Virus record (IMG/VR): IMGVR_UViG_3300009172_001069
Location: 1-26,271 of that record
DNA: 26,271 bases
Origin: a virus
Direction: 5' to 3' (one strand)
This document shows positions 13,454 to 20,549 of the stretch, piece after piece. How positions within the stretch are numbered: position 1 is the stretch's first letter; each line of letters starts with the position of its first letter. Made by a program: the position numbers and the translations under genes. The notes under the pieces are model-generated. The model was not told the origin of the DNA and searched no databases. It saw only the letters and a list, made by a program, of their open reading frames with translations.

Positions 13454-14257
13454 CTAAATCTGTGGAGTTTCGGAATTTTTTGCGAGGTTAGCAGAATGTT
13501 TAATGTATTCAACCATACTATGATCTGAAAAGCTATCAACTCTACCTACTTTGATACCTCTCCAAATACCACGCCACTTGTCTTTAAACTTTTGCCATCT
13601 TGTAGGAGTTCTTAGATTACCCCAAGTATTAAAGTAACGTTCTGTGCCGTGATGTGTGTAGCCCATAATTGCCATAGGTACAGTAGTAACAATGTCGTTG
13701 TTGTTTACAAATCTGTTATGAACAATATCTAAACTCTTAGTGTAACCTCTCCAACCCACACGCGGACTTCCGTAGGTGTAAAGCTCAATAGGATCGTTTA
13801 GCTCAATGTTATGCTTTGCTCTACTTGCCATAATAGTTGCCATTGCAGCACCTAAGCTATGTCCACAGAACCAAAGTGTCTTAGTTACGTTTACAGTACG
13901 ATTGATGTCTTCTTCGATCATAGGCCAAAGATCATCTACTTCGTCTTTGAATCCTTGATGTACTCTTGATATTGTTTCTGCTATTACTGGTATAGCTTTT
14001 AAGTCAGCTGCTATATCATTAAATGCAGTAGGCTCAGTGCCACGGCATGCAATAATTAAATCATTTTTGTTCATGAAGCGATATGCTTGTGCGCCGGCCT
14101 TTTCATAAAACTCAACAGTAGTAAATCCTAGTTTAGCTGCTTTCTTTTTTACGCTAGGCAAGTCTTCGTATGCAATTGCTGATAGCTCTGCAAATAGTAA
14201 ACTTCGTTGTTCAAATGTTGTGTCTGTTAATTTAGTCTTTATTTTATTTGTAAACAT
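13454..14257 (-). CDS. Class 3 lipase (alpha/beta hydrolase)
   Basis: The 267-residue protein has the class 3 (fungal-type) lipase layout. LIIACRGTEP (67-76) is the oxyanion strand, CGHSLGAAMATIMAS (131-145) carries nucleophile Ser134, LYTYGSPRVGW (159-169) follows, NNNDIVTTVP (185-194) carries Asp188, and YTHHGTERYF (200-209) supplies the His. The family hydrolyses triacylglycerols or phospholipids. There is no signal peptide, so it would act from the cytoplasmic side or from the virion. An exact late promoter and AGGAG precede the start. Membrane damage at exit or lipid scavenging is inferred. A lipase of this class is unusual in a phage genome. Confidence 0.9.
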   Translation of the reverse strand: MFTNKIKTKLTDTTFEQRSLLFAELSAIAYEDLPSVKKKAAKLGFTTVEFYEKAGAQAYRFMNKNDLIIACRGTEPTAFNDIAADLKAIPVIAETISRVHQGFKDEVDDLWPMIEEDINRTVNVTKTLWFCGHSLGAAMATIMASRAKHNIELNDPIELYTYGSPRVGWRGYTKSLDIVHNRFVNNNDIVTTVPMAIMGYTHHGTERYFNTWGNLRTPTRWQKFKDKWRGIWRGIKVGRVDSFSDHSMVEYIKHSANLAKNSETPQI

Positions 14258-14276
14258 AGTTCGCTCCTACTGTTTT

Positions 14277-14284
14277 TATTTATA
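14277..14284 (-). promoter_or_regulatory. Exact T4 late promoter TATAAATA
   Basis: Exact TATAAATA on the minus strand, 20-27 nt upstream of the lipase ATG and overlapping the stop codon of the 14280-14630 gene. Confidence 0.75.
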
Positions 14285-14630
14285 AAGTAAGCCCTTCATC
14301 CATATAAGGGGTTAGATTTTTCCCAGGCAATACAATACAAGTTTGGTCTTCGTTTGGTCTAATTGTAATTGTAAATGATCTTGTTTTGGGATTGGCCCAG
14401 ACTTCTAACCTTCCCACATACGCACCGCCTGGTGTTTGATATAAAGTATTGCCACTAAAAAAAGGAAGTTCTCCATGTTTTCGTATTAGAGCTTGTATCT
14501 GTTCGTTGCTTCCGCACTCGACCATCAACGGTAATCTTATTGGTGGTTGCTCTTGTTCTTCACCATATGCTGTTCCTGCATAAAATACGACCATCCATGT
14601 TAATACAATAAGTGCCCAAATATGTTTCAT
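14280..14630 (-). CDS. Secreted small protein with signal peptide
   Basis: The 116-residue protein has a typical Sec signal: MKH, a hydrophobic core (IWALIVLTWMVVFYAGTAYG), and a likely cleavage after AYG near residue 23. The mature part is about 93 residues, with two cysteines (VECGSN and DQTCIV) that could form a periplasmic disulphide, and several beta-prone stretches (RSFTITIRPNEDQ). No enzyme motif is present. It lies between the SNase and lipase genes. A periplasmic role in exit, superinfection control or protection of the envelope is possible. I recall similar exported small proteins in marine phages, unverified. Confidence 0.75.
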   Translation of the reverse strand: MKHIWALIVLTWMVVFYAGTAYGEEQEQPPIRLPLMVECGSNEQIQALIRKHGELPFFSGNTLYQTPGGAYVGRLEVWANPKTRSFTITIRPNEDQTCIVLPGKNLTPYMDEGLTL

Positions 14631-14641
14631 GTTCTTTTCCT

Positions 14642-15073
14642 TTATGGAAGTTTAACTACCCCTTCAGCAATCAAACGTTCTCTGTTTTTCATATGTGCTG
14701 CTTTGGTATCATCTTTAGATCCACCAAAGTAAGGAACACATTGTCCTTCAGCAATCATAACTTCTGTTGCTAGACGCCCATCGTCTAAAATAAAGTCTCC
14801 TAAGATACGTCCGAACTTGCCTTTCATATCTTCACCATTCCTACTAATCTGTGTTTTAAGAATAGAAGTCTTTCCTAGTAATTCTTTTAGTCTTTTCTTT
14901 GCAGCAAGGCCAAACGCCTTTTCTACTTTATCTCTTGTGCGTGATTCAGGAGTATCTATCCCCATAACTCTAACACGTTCGTCGGCTAGTATTACATTAA
15001 ATCCTAAGTCAATGTTCACATCTACTGTGTCCCCATCAACCACTCTCGTTACTTCGCATCGGTACTCGTACAT
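14642..15073 (-). CDS. Staphylococcal-nuclease-like (SNase) endonuclease
   Basis: The 143-residue protein is a compact thermonuclease homologue that would cut DNA or RNA with Ca2+. It shows VVDGDTVDVNIDLG (11-24), RVRVMGIDTPES with Arg35, Asp40 and Glu43 (33-44, matching the S. aureus catalytic numbering), and GKFGRILGDF with an Arg at about 89 for the second catalytic Arg. The C-terminal AEGQCVPYFGG also fits the family. There is no signal peptide. It lies between a late promoter and the secreted-protein gene. Roles in host DNA degradation or nucleotide salvage are plausible. Confidence 0.93.
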   Translation of the reverse strand: MYEYRCEVTRVVDGDTVDVNIDLGFNVILADERVRVMGIDTPESRTRDKVEKAFGLAAKKRLKELLGKTSILKTQISRNGEDMKGKFGRILGDFILDDGRLATEVMIAEGQCVPYFGGSKDDTKAAHMKNRERLIAEGVVKLP

Positions 15074-15100
15074 AGATTCGCTCCCTGTATTATTATAGTA

Positions 15101-15110
15101 GTATTTATTA
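15101..15110 (-). promoter_or_regulatory. T4-type late promoter motif (TAATAAATAC)
   Basis: AATAAATAC on the minus strand, 28-37 nt upstream of the SNase ATG. GGGAG follows as ribosome site. Confidence 0.6.
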
Positions 15111-15126
15111 AAAAGTGTGGAAGTTA

Positions 15127-15588
15127 TTAACTCCAGGGTCTACTTGCTGCTGGTGCGCCTGTGTTTTCGTCATCGTCTGCGTTGTATGCATCTGCTTCAT
15201 ATGGGTTAGGCAGTCTGTTCTTATTGAATGTTTTTAATGCCCTATAGTAAACAGCATCAGTATCTGCGGCTGCAAGTCCTTCACGTTTAGCTTGTGCAAT
15301 AGCACCCTTTTGTTCTTGACGTGCTTCTTTGTTGCCAGTCTTTAATGGAACACATATAATTACATCACCTGCGGCAAGTCCTGCGGCAGTTAATGTCTTT
15401 GCGCCATCATTAGCTTGATTGATAGCAGAGTCTTTTTCAGCAACAATTTCACCGTACATTCCTGTTGTAATAGGAGCACCTTCTATTGCTTGTACTAGAG
15501 CTGTAAGTCCGTTCATTGTAGTTGAACCGTAAGTTACAGTCACATTAAACTGTACGCCTGTTAACCCTTTACATTTAATAGTTGCCAT
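15127..15588 (-). CDS. Small virion-like protein
   Basis: The 153-residue protein begins MATIKCKGLTGVQFNVTVTYG. The first half is beta-rich with small residues and includes ALVQAIEGAPITTGMYG. A basic, Lys/Glu-rich helical stretch follows (KTGNKEARQEQKGAIAQAKR, about 83-102). The C-terminal tail is acidic and Asn/Asp-rich (YEADAYNADDDENTG), ending SRPWS. The mix of a small-residue N-terminus and a short ending with PW resembles small structural proteins of marine T4-like phages that I recall, unverified. A late-type promoter about 50 nt upstream and an AGAGG ribosome site support abundant late expression. Confidence 0.75.
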   Translation of the reverse strand: MATIKCKGLTGVQFNVTVTYGSTTMNGLTALVQAIEGAPITTGMYGEIVAEKDSAINQANDGAKTLTAAGLAAGDVIICVPLKTGNKEARQEQKGAIAQAKREGLAAADTDAVYYRALKTFNKNRLPNPYEADAYNADDDENTGAPAASRPWS

Positions 15589-15634
15589 TAGTTACCTCTA
15601 ATTATAGTGATTCGCATATATCGCTTGTTCACAA

Positions 15635-15650
15635 GTATTTAGTTAAATAC
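15635..15650. promoter_or_regulatory. Palindromic back-to-back late-type promoters
   Basis: GTATTTA-GT-TAAATAC is a perfect inverted repeat with a 2-nt centre. Read leftward it gives CTAAATAC for the 15127-15588 gene; read rightward it gives TTAAATAC for the hemA locus. Both are late-motif variants. Confidence 0.55.
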
Positions 15651-15654
15651 AAAC

Positions 15655-15834
15655 ATGTTAAAAATGTTTCGAAGTATTATTTCCATGTGGAAAGACTACG
15701 ATGAACTATTGACAGAACTTCGAAAAGACGGGTGGCATTTTTATACCCACCACACCTTAGGGGGAATAGGTTGTTATTATGATAGACAAAAAGCCAATAA
15801 ACAAATTGCTGAGAGATCTAAAAAGCAACGGTAA
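15655..15834 (+). CDS. Candidate 59-residue ORF overlapping the hemA start
   Basis: This 59-codon ORF begins [19 protein letters not shown], continues [20 protein letters not shown], and then overlaps the first 56 nt of hemA in another frame. The first 41 codons precede hemA and read like a compact amphipathic protein with a Trp/His/Tyr-rich patch (GWHFYTHH). The part inside hemA is constrained by hemA coding and may be incidental. There is no Shine-Dalgarno site, since the late-type motif ends 4 nt before the ATG. It could be a real small protein, a leader peptide controlling hemA translation, or chance. The hemA ribosome site (AGGGGG, AATAGG) lies inside it. Confidence 0.4.
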   Translation: MLKMFRSIISMWKDYDELLTELRKDGWHFYTHHTLGGIGCYYDRQKANKQIAERSKKQR

Positions 15835-16984
15835 TTACCGTGTTTTTAATGATATCTTACGTGAGCGAGGAGAGTTTCCAAAAGCAATATGGTATGGTCC
15901 ATACAACATTAAGAACATTGTAAATTGGTGTTCTAATGATTATTTAGGTATGGGTCAACATAAAGTTGTCATAGACGCTATGCATACTGCCCTAGACCAA
16001 ACAGGATCAGGCTCGGGAGGTACACGGAACATTGGCGGTACCAGTCACTATCATGTGGCATTAGAAAACGAACTTAGTACACTACATAACAAGGCAAAAT
16101 CATTATTGTTTACGTCTGCTTATGTAGCTAATGAGTGGACTCTTATTTCATTAGCAAAAATATTCCCCAACATTGTATTTTTAAGTGATAGCAAGAACCA
16201 TGCTTCTCTTATCCAAGGCATACTTCACAGTAAAGCACAGAAACAAGTATGGACACACAACAACATGGATCAACTAGATGAACTATGTGCAAGTGCTGTA
16301 CTAGCAGGACAAACACCTTGTATTGTTTTTGAAAGTGTTTATTCAATGGACGGAGATGTTAGTCCTATTGAACAGATATGTAACATTGCTGACAAGTATA
16401 ATGCCATGACGTACATTGATGAAGTTCATGCTGTTGGCCTGTATGGCGAACACGGAGGCGGCTGGACAGAAAAACTAGGGCTTCAATCCCGTGTTGATAT
16501 AATCAACGGAACCCTAGGTAAAGCATTTGGTGTGCAAGGTGGCTACATTGCTGCTGACGCAGACGTAATAGATGCTATTCGTAGTGTCGCCTCCGGCTTT
16601 ATTTTTACAACTTCAATGAGTCCTGTAAGTTGTGCTGGTGCTATGGCTGCAATTAAATACCTAAAAGATCATAACGAAATGCGTGAGCTGCATCAAGAAC
16701 GTGCTGCTAAACTTAAAGAGCGGTTAGCTAAGAATGGTATTCCGGTTATGGAAGAGTCAACTACACACATTGTTCCTGTACTAGTTGGCAATGCTAAGAA
16801 GTGTAAGAGCATGAGTGATATGTTGTTAGACGAACATAATATATATGTTCAAGCAATTAACTTTCCAACAGTAGCAGAAGGAACAGAACGATTACGTTTT
16901 GCTCCTACTCCGTATCATGATGATGGAATGATTGAAGATTTAGTTATTGCTCTGAAGGCTGTATTTGCTCGTCACCAGGATTAA
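15779..16984 (+). CDS. hemA: 5-aminolevulinate synthase (C4/Shemin pathway)
   Basis: ALAS condenses glycine and succinyl-CoA to 5-aminolevulinate, the first committed and usually rate-limiting step of haem synthesis in Alphaproteobacteria. The 401-residue, PLP-dependent protein matches the family along its full length: Arg21 (substrate), [11 protein letters not shown] (51-61), [13 protein letters not shown] (76-88), [12 protein letters not shown] with His141, [19 protein letters not shown] with Asp214 and His217, and NGTLGKAFG with Lys248 (PLP Schiff base). The GTRN segment and overall match separate it from related 2-amino-3-ketobutyrate and 8-amino-7-oxononanoate enzymes. AATAGG sits 8 nt upstream. 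It converges on the cupin gene with a 41-nt overlap, about 5 kb from hemFCE. Confidence 0.97.
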   Translation: MIDKKPINKLLRDLKSNGNYRVFNDILRERGEFPKAIWYGPYNIKNIVNWCSNDYLGMGQHKVVIDAMHTALDQTGSGSGGTRNIGGTSHYHVALENELSTLHNKAKSLLFTSAYVANEWTLISLAKIFPNIVFLSDSKNHASLIQGILHSKAQKQVWTHNNMDQLDELCASAVLAGQTPCIVFESVYSMDGDVSPIEQICNIADKYNAMTYIDEVHAVGLYGEHGGGWTEKLGLQSRVDIINGTLGKAFGVQGGYIAADADVIDAIRSVASGFIFTTSMSPVSCAGAMAAIKYLKDHNEMRELHQERAAKLKERLAKNGIPVMEESTTHIVPVLVGNAKKCKSMSDMLLDEHNIYVQAINFPTVAEGTERLRFAPTPYHDDGMIEDLVIALKAVFARHQD

Positions 16985-17327
16985 GTCTAAATTGATCTTC
17001 TTCATAGTCAGCTGACCCTGTTTCAAATATAGTCGAGTTATGTTCTAGTGACTCTAGCTGATGCGGCGACATTTCAGCAATATCAACAGTATTGCCTTCT
17101 TTAACTATTTGTTCTCTTGGCACTCCTGTTTTAATATCTATAAAAGTAATCTTAAACGATCCTGAATTTACAAACCAACTCTTACGTTTGGTCTTGTGCA
17201 GTAGCATTGCTGTTTTCTTTTTAGGATATTCAAAGACTAGTAGCTTTCCACAATAACTTTCATTTGAAGCAAAGTTTATTTCTAAGCCCCAGTCTTTAAC
17301 TGCATGTCCTTGAGGGATTAACTTCAT
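16944..17327 (-). CDS. Cupin-fold protein (mannose-6-phosphate isomerase type II-like)
   Basis: The 127-residue protein is a single small cupin domain. [20 protein letters not shown] (10-29) opens the barrel, [20 protein letters not shown] carries one His where cupins usually have a metal-binding HxH, and [13 protein letters not shown] (50-62) matches the W-x-V-x-x-G segment. [10 protein letters not shown] (86-95) supplies the second cupin motif. Similar domains serve sugar-nucleotide pathways and occur in marine phages. With fewer His residues, metal binding is doubtful. Its ATG overlaps the clpP stop by 4 nt and its 3' end overlaps hemA by 41 nt. Confidence 0.75.
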   Translation of the reverse strand: MKLIPQGHAVKDWGLEINFASNESYCGKLLVFEYPKKKTAMLLHKTKRKSWFVNSGSFKITFIDIKTGVPREQIVKEGNTVDIAEMSPHQLESLEHNSTIFETGSADYEEDQFRLNPGDEQIQPSEQ

Positions 17328-17914
17328 GGTCGATGATCAACAATCTTATCTATAAGTCCGTATTCAAGAGCTTCTTTAGCTGACATAAACTTATCACGCT
17401 CCATGTCGGCTTCTAGTTGTTCAAACGTTTTACCTTTGCTGTTATGCTTTTCGTAGATCCCTGTAAGTTCTTTTTTCATTTTAAGAATTTCTTCTACTTG
17501 GATCTGCATGTCAGTTGCTTGGCCTCTTGCTCCACCACTTGGTTGATGAATCATATGTCTTGCGTTAGGTAACATATATCGTTTGCCTGGTGCACCGGAC
17601 TGTGCTAACAAGCTACCCATTGAACATGCCTGTCCCATTACATAGGTAGACACTTCAGGTTTAATAAATTGCATTGTATCGTAGATGCTCATGCCAGCAG
17701 TTACTACACCGCCTGGACTATTAATAAACAACGAAATTGGTTTGTCTGAATCTTCTGATTCTAAAAATAGTAATTGGCAAACAACTATGTTAGCCATAAA
17801 ATCCTCTACAGGGCCGTTCAGCATAACAACTCTATCTTTAAGTAATCTGCTGTAGATATCAAAAGCTCGTTCGCCCTTGCTCGTTGATTCTACTACCATT
17901 GGTACTAATGCCAT
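17324..17914 (-). CDS. clpP: ClpP protease subunit
   Basis: ClpP forms the barrel-shaped serine protease that degrades proteins fed by ClpA/ClpX-type ATPases. The 196-residue protein is full length for Clp[20 protein letters not shown] (65-83) forms the oxyanion region, [10 protein letters not shown] (94-103) carries Ser98, HMIHQPSGG (120-128) carries His123, and [19 protein letters not shown] (171-189) carries Asp174, so the triad is complete. No ATPase partner is in the window, so it would borrow the host unfoldase or mix with host ClpP. AAAGGAA precedes the ATG. It is coupled to the cupin gene. Confidence 0.96.
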   Translation of the reverse strand: MALVPMVVESTSKGERAFDIYSRLLKDRVVMLNGPVEDFMANIVVCQLLFLESEDSDKPISLFINSPGGVVTAGMSIYDTMQFIKPEVSTYVMGQACSMGSLLAQSGAPGKRYMLPNARHMIHQPSGGARGQATDMQIQVEEILKMKKELTGIYEKHNSKGKTFEQLEADMERDKFMSAKEALEYGLIDKIVDHRP

Positions 17915-17948
17915 ATTTTCTTTTCCTTTAATTGTTGTGCAAGACGTT

Positions 17949-18860
17949 TCATATACTGTTTATATTAAGGTCTTTAACGATGTTTGTCAACCACGATTTA
18001 ACATTAATGCTTGGAGACCATCCTAGTTTGGTAAGTTTAGTAATGTCAGCCAGTGTACTAGGAATGTGTCCTAGGCGTGGCGGCGTCTCAACTTGCTTGG
18101 TACTTACAATGTCTGCAAGTTCTCTAATAGTTACACTTGTGCCTGAGCCTACATTATATACGTCTCTATCTTTTCCGTGTTCGATAATCAATTTGAGAGC
18201 TTCAATCGCATCGCTTACATGTACAAAGTCTCTAGTCTGTGAACCTGTTGCATCTAGTAACAACGGGTCACCAGCTTGTGCTGCTTCAATAAATTTAGAG
18301 ATAACAAGCGCATACTTGCCTGTTTCCATAAATGGACCATACATTGTAAATGGTCTAACAATCACTAGCTCAGTCTTACCTCTTGATGATTGCGCAGTAA
18401 GTGCTGCCTCGGCTGCCATTTTGCTTATTGCATAAGGACTTGTAGGTGCTAACGGATCTGTTTCTCTATTAGGTACCCACCCATTATCACCATACACGCT
18501 ACTAGAACTAAAGTATATAAACTTCTTTACTCCTAGTGTTTGCGACAGTGAAAATATCTTTTGGCTAGTTCCTATGTTCTGCCTGTAGTATTCTTCGTAC
18601 TCGTTCCAGCTAGGGCTTATCCTAGTTTTATTGGCTAGATGAATAACTATCTCGCAATCCATCATACGCTGCTTAACTTGCCACAGATCTTCTGATATAT
18701 CTGCTCCACATACATTATAGTCATTATAAAAACGCTCACGTTCAGCATTGTCAAACAACTCTAACGGCAAGTCTATACATTCTAGACTGTGTTCTTCGCT
18801 TAATTTATAGACTAGATTACGTCCAAAAAAGCCTGCTGCACCTGTGATTAATATCTTCAT
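17949..18860 (-). CDS. NAD-dependent sugar-nucleotide epimerase/dehydratase
   Basis: The 303-residue protein is an extended short-chain dehydrogenase. [13 protein letters not shown] (1-13) is the NAD-binding TGxxGxxG loop, IVIHLANKT (71-79) fits the family, SSSSVYG with the catalytic Ser (118-124) and Tyr143-x3-Lys147 in YAISK complete the active site, and [10 protein letters not shown] and YNVGSG follow later. Such enzymes remodel UDP- or GDP-sugars, for instance UDP-glucose 4-epimerase or dTDP-sugar enzymes; the exact substrate is not clear. A longer reading frame to 19124 crosses the divergent gene, so ATG 18860 is used. It may alter sugars used for host surface or phage decoration. Confidence 0.93.
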   Translation of the reverse strand: MKILITGAAGFFGRNLVYKLSEEHSLECIDLPLELFDNAERERFYNDYNVCGADISEDLWQVKQRMMDCEIVIHLANKTRISPSWNEYEEYYRQNIGTSQKIFSLSQTLGVKKFIYFSSSSVYGDNGWVPNRETDPLAPTSPYAISKMAAEAALTAQSSRGKTELVIVRPFTMYGPFMETGKYALVISKFIEAAQAGDPLLLDATGSQTRDFVHVSDAIEALKLIIEHGKDRDVYNVGSGTSVTIRELADIVSTKQVETPPRLGHIPSTLADITKLTKLGWSPSINVKSWLTNIVKDLNINSI

Positions 18861-18875
18861 ACACATATATATTGT

Positions 18876-18881
18876 ATTATA
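18876..18881 (-). promoter_or_regulatory. Candidate -10 element for the epimerase gene (TATAAT)
   Basis: TATAAT on the minus strand, 16-21 nt upstream of ATG 18860, overlapping the divergent rightward promoter. No clear -35 is visible. Confidence 0.35.
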
Positions 18882-18884
18882 TGG

Positions 18885-18913
18885 TTGACAAGTGGTAATC
18901 GTGAGTGTAATAT
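18885..18913 (+). promoter_or_regulatory. sigma70 promoter TTGACA-17-TAATAT
   Basis: TTGACA (18885-18890) and TAATAT (18908-18913) have a 17-bp spacer. It drives the rightward cluster starting at 19012, leaving a leader of about 90 nt. That leader contains AATTCGTT twice (about 18945 and 18980). Confidence 0.75.
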
Positions 18914-19011
18914 GTAAGTATAAATTAACGCTATGGGCCAGTAATTCGTTACGCACCCAGGCACAAACTAACACTAGCAATTCGTTGCACATGTTATAAG
19001 GAGTTAAGAGC

Positions 19012-20115
19012 ATGAAGAAAGTTCCGTACAATCGCCAGACGGAGATCAACAAGTATCTGGCAAAATTCAAAATTTCATTCGAAATGAAAGATGACGCAAT
19101 TGATTTGCGTACTATGTCTGACAACTACGACCGTGGCATTATTCCACTTAATGATATTGCAGAAGCAATTGATGTTGTACTTGGACCTGACAAGAAACCT
19201 AATGTCCAAGACCCATACAATCCTAAAGAAGGTATTGTAAAGTTTGGTTGGATTGATTGGGACGACATGTATTTGTGGCCAAGGTTCCAACGAGATGTTG
19301 CACCTAACCATATGTATAAAATTGAACAAGACTACGAACACACTGCGGTACTGTTGCCAACTGCTATATTAGTAGACGGAATGTACATGCTGTGGGACGG
19401 TCATCACACATCACAAGAAATGTTTAGACAAAAATATACTACATACCCTATGTGGTATATTGATACAAATATGATTACTGCCAACACAGTACAAGACGCA
19501 GGCTTCACAGACAAAGTAGAGTATGCTGTTTGGTTAGCAGGACAAAACATGATACGTATTAACAGTCGTAACAAACGTAAACTACATGCCTACGATGAGT
19601 TTATGATATTGCTAGAAACAAAAGATAGTGCAACTGTACAGATGAATAACATTTTAACTGCTACAGGGTTTGGTCCTAAACGTAATGCTAACACACCAAA
19701 TGCATTTAGTCAGATTAAAAGTGGACAAACTATATTTGAAATGTCAGATGATTACGGAGTTAAAGGCAAATACTTTAAACGTGCATTGCAATTCCATAAT
19801 GCACACTGGAAGAAGGCAGCAGCAGAGTTAGAGATATGGAGGCCTATGGCATTATTGTATAAGATGGCTGAGGTTGAAGGCTTTGCTATCGATGCAGCTT
19901 TTGATGATGAACTAGGAAAACTGTTTATTAAAATATGGGGTGATCCAACATCAGTACAACTAGGTCTAAAGGACAACTACGAGACTGCACTACACGCCAA
20001 AGGGTTTACAAACCCAAGAGACCACGACCAATGGCGTGTATATGATGCTATTGTAAACTTGTACAATACCTTTATAGGACGTATCCAACTTCCAACAGCA
20101 CAGTGTAGGTGGTAA
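19012..20115 (+). CDS. ParB/sulfiredoxin-fold-like phage protein
   Basis: The 367-residue protein has a ParB-like (ParB/Srx fold) segment. WPRFQRDVAPNHMYKIEQDY (89-108) resembles the entry region. LPTAILVDGMYMLWDGHHTS (115-134) carries the D-G-H-H motif typical of ParB N-terminal domains, where nucleotide is bound. The rest is helical with many charged residues and no second known domain. The role may be DNA binding, nucleotide-triggered switching or nuclease activity; phage members of this fold are poorly characterised. AAGGAG precedes the ATG, and a sigma70 promoter lies about 100 nt upstream. The next gene starts 1 nt after its stop. Confidence 0.75.
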   Translation: MKKVPYNRQTEINKYLAKFKISFEMKDDAIDLRTMSDNYDRGIIPLNDIAEAIDVVLGPDKKPNVQDPYNPKEGIVKFGWIDWDDMYLWPRFQRDVAPNHMYKIEQDYEHTAVLLPTAILVDGMYMLWDGHHTSQEMFRQKYTTYPMWYIDTNMITANTVQDAGFTDKVEYAVWLAGQNMIRINSRNKRKLHAYDEFMILLETKDSATVQMNNILTATGFGPKRNANTPNAFSQIKSGQTIFEMSDDYGVKGKYFKRALQFHNAHWKKAAAELEIWRPMALLYKMAEVEGFAIDAAFDDELGKLFIKIWGDPTSVQLGLKDNYETALHAKGFTNPRDHDQWRVYDAIVNLYNTFIGRIQLPTAQCRW

Positions 20116-20116
20116 C

Positions 20117-20500
20117 ATGAAGTTCTTATACTTAATGAAAGACCCTATGGGTAGTGGTGATTGTAAGATTGGTATTACTGGAGTGGATCGTGCAATGGAT
20201 AGGCTAGGAGTTTATCAGAACAGTTATTCTGCTCGTAGCCATTACGCTACGTTCAATCACTTGTGGTATGGTAAGTCAAACCCAATTAGTAAACTAGAGA
20301 GTGTACTCAAAGACACGTTTGGCTATGCTATTATGCTAGAGGGTAGAGGCTACTCAGAATGGATAGCTGAGCCTGAAGAAACTATACTAAAGAAACTAAA
20401 AGAAACTATTGAAGACTACCATTTTCATGTATACGAGATCGGCAAAGAAATCAATGTACACAACGTAGATGAGGTAATTAATCGGTTGACAGACCTATAA
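20117..20500 (+). CDS. GIY-YIG-like (T5orf172-type) protein
   Basis: The 127-residue protein resembles the GIY-YIG/T5orf172 superfamily. FLYLMKDPMGSGDCKIGITG (3-22) carries the Y-L and K-I-G-I-T strands, RAMDRLGVYQNSYSARSH follows with the usual Arg, and ISKLESVLKDTFGY (about 57-70) holds the conserved Glu. GRGYSEWI at about 76-83 closes the domain. The family includes nicking endonucleases and other DNA-processing enzymes. Whether this one cuts DNA is uncertain. It follows the ParB-like gene by 1 nt, so the two may cooperate. The promoter of the DNA ligase gene lies at its 3' end. Confidence 0.7.
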   Translation: MKFLYLMKDPMGSGDCKIGITGVDRAMDRLGVYQNSYSARSHYATFNHLWYGKSNPISKLESVLKDTFGYAIMLEGRGYSEWIAEPEETILKKLKETIEDYHFHVYEIGKEINVHNVDEVINRLTDL

Positions 20501-20514
20501 ATTTCTGTTATAAT
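20486..20514 (+). promoter_or_regulatory. Consensus sigma70 promoter TTGACA-17-TATAAT with embedded TATAAATT
   Basis: TTGACA (20486-20491) and TATAAT (20509-20514) have an exact 17-bp spacer. The spacer contains TATAAATT, one base from the late motif. It faces the DNA ligase gene at 20550, with AAGGAG as ribosome site. Confidence 0.85.
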
Positions 20515-20549
20515 ATATATATTAATTAGGCACACAAGGAGCAACATAC

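Noticed and set aside
15779-16984. hemA as 2-amino-3-ketobutyrate CoA ligase or 8-amino-7-oxononanoate synthase
   Set aside because: The GTRN segment, [18 protein letters not shown] and the overall match to alphaproteobacterial ALAS favour ALAS.
17915-17950. 15-codon ORF ([15 protein letters not shown]) upstream of clpP
   Set aside because: It has no ribosome site and ends just inside clpP. It is probably chance.
18861-19124. N-terminal extension of the epimerase frame to 19124
   Set aside because: The extra 88 residues cross the divergent promoter and the start of the ParB-like gene, and the family begins at MKILITG.
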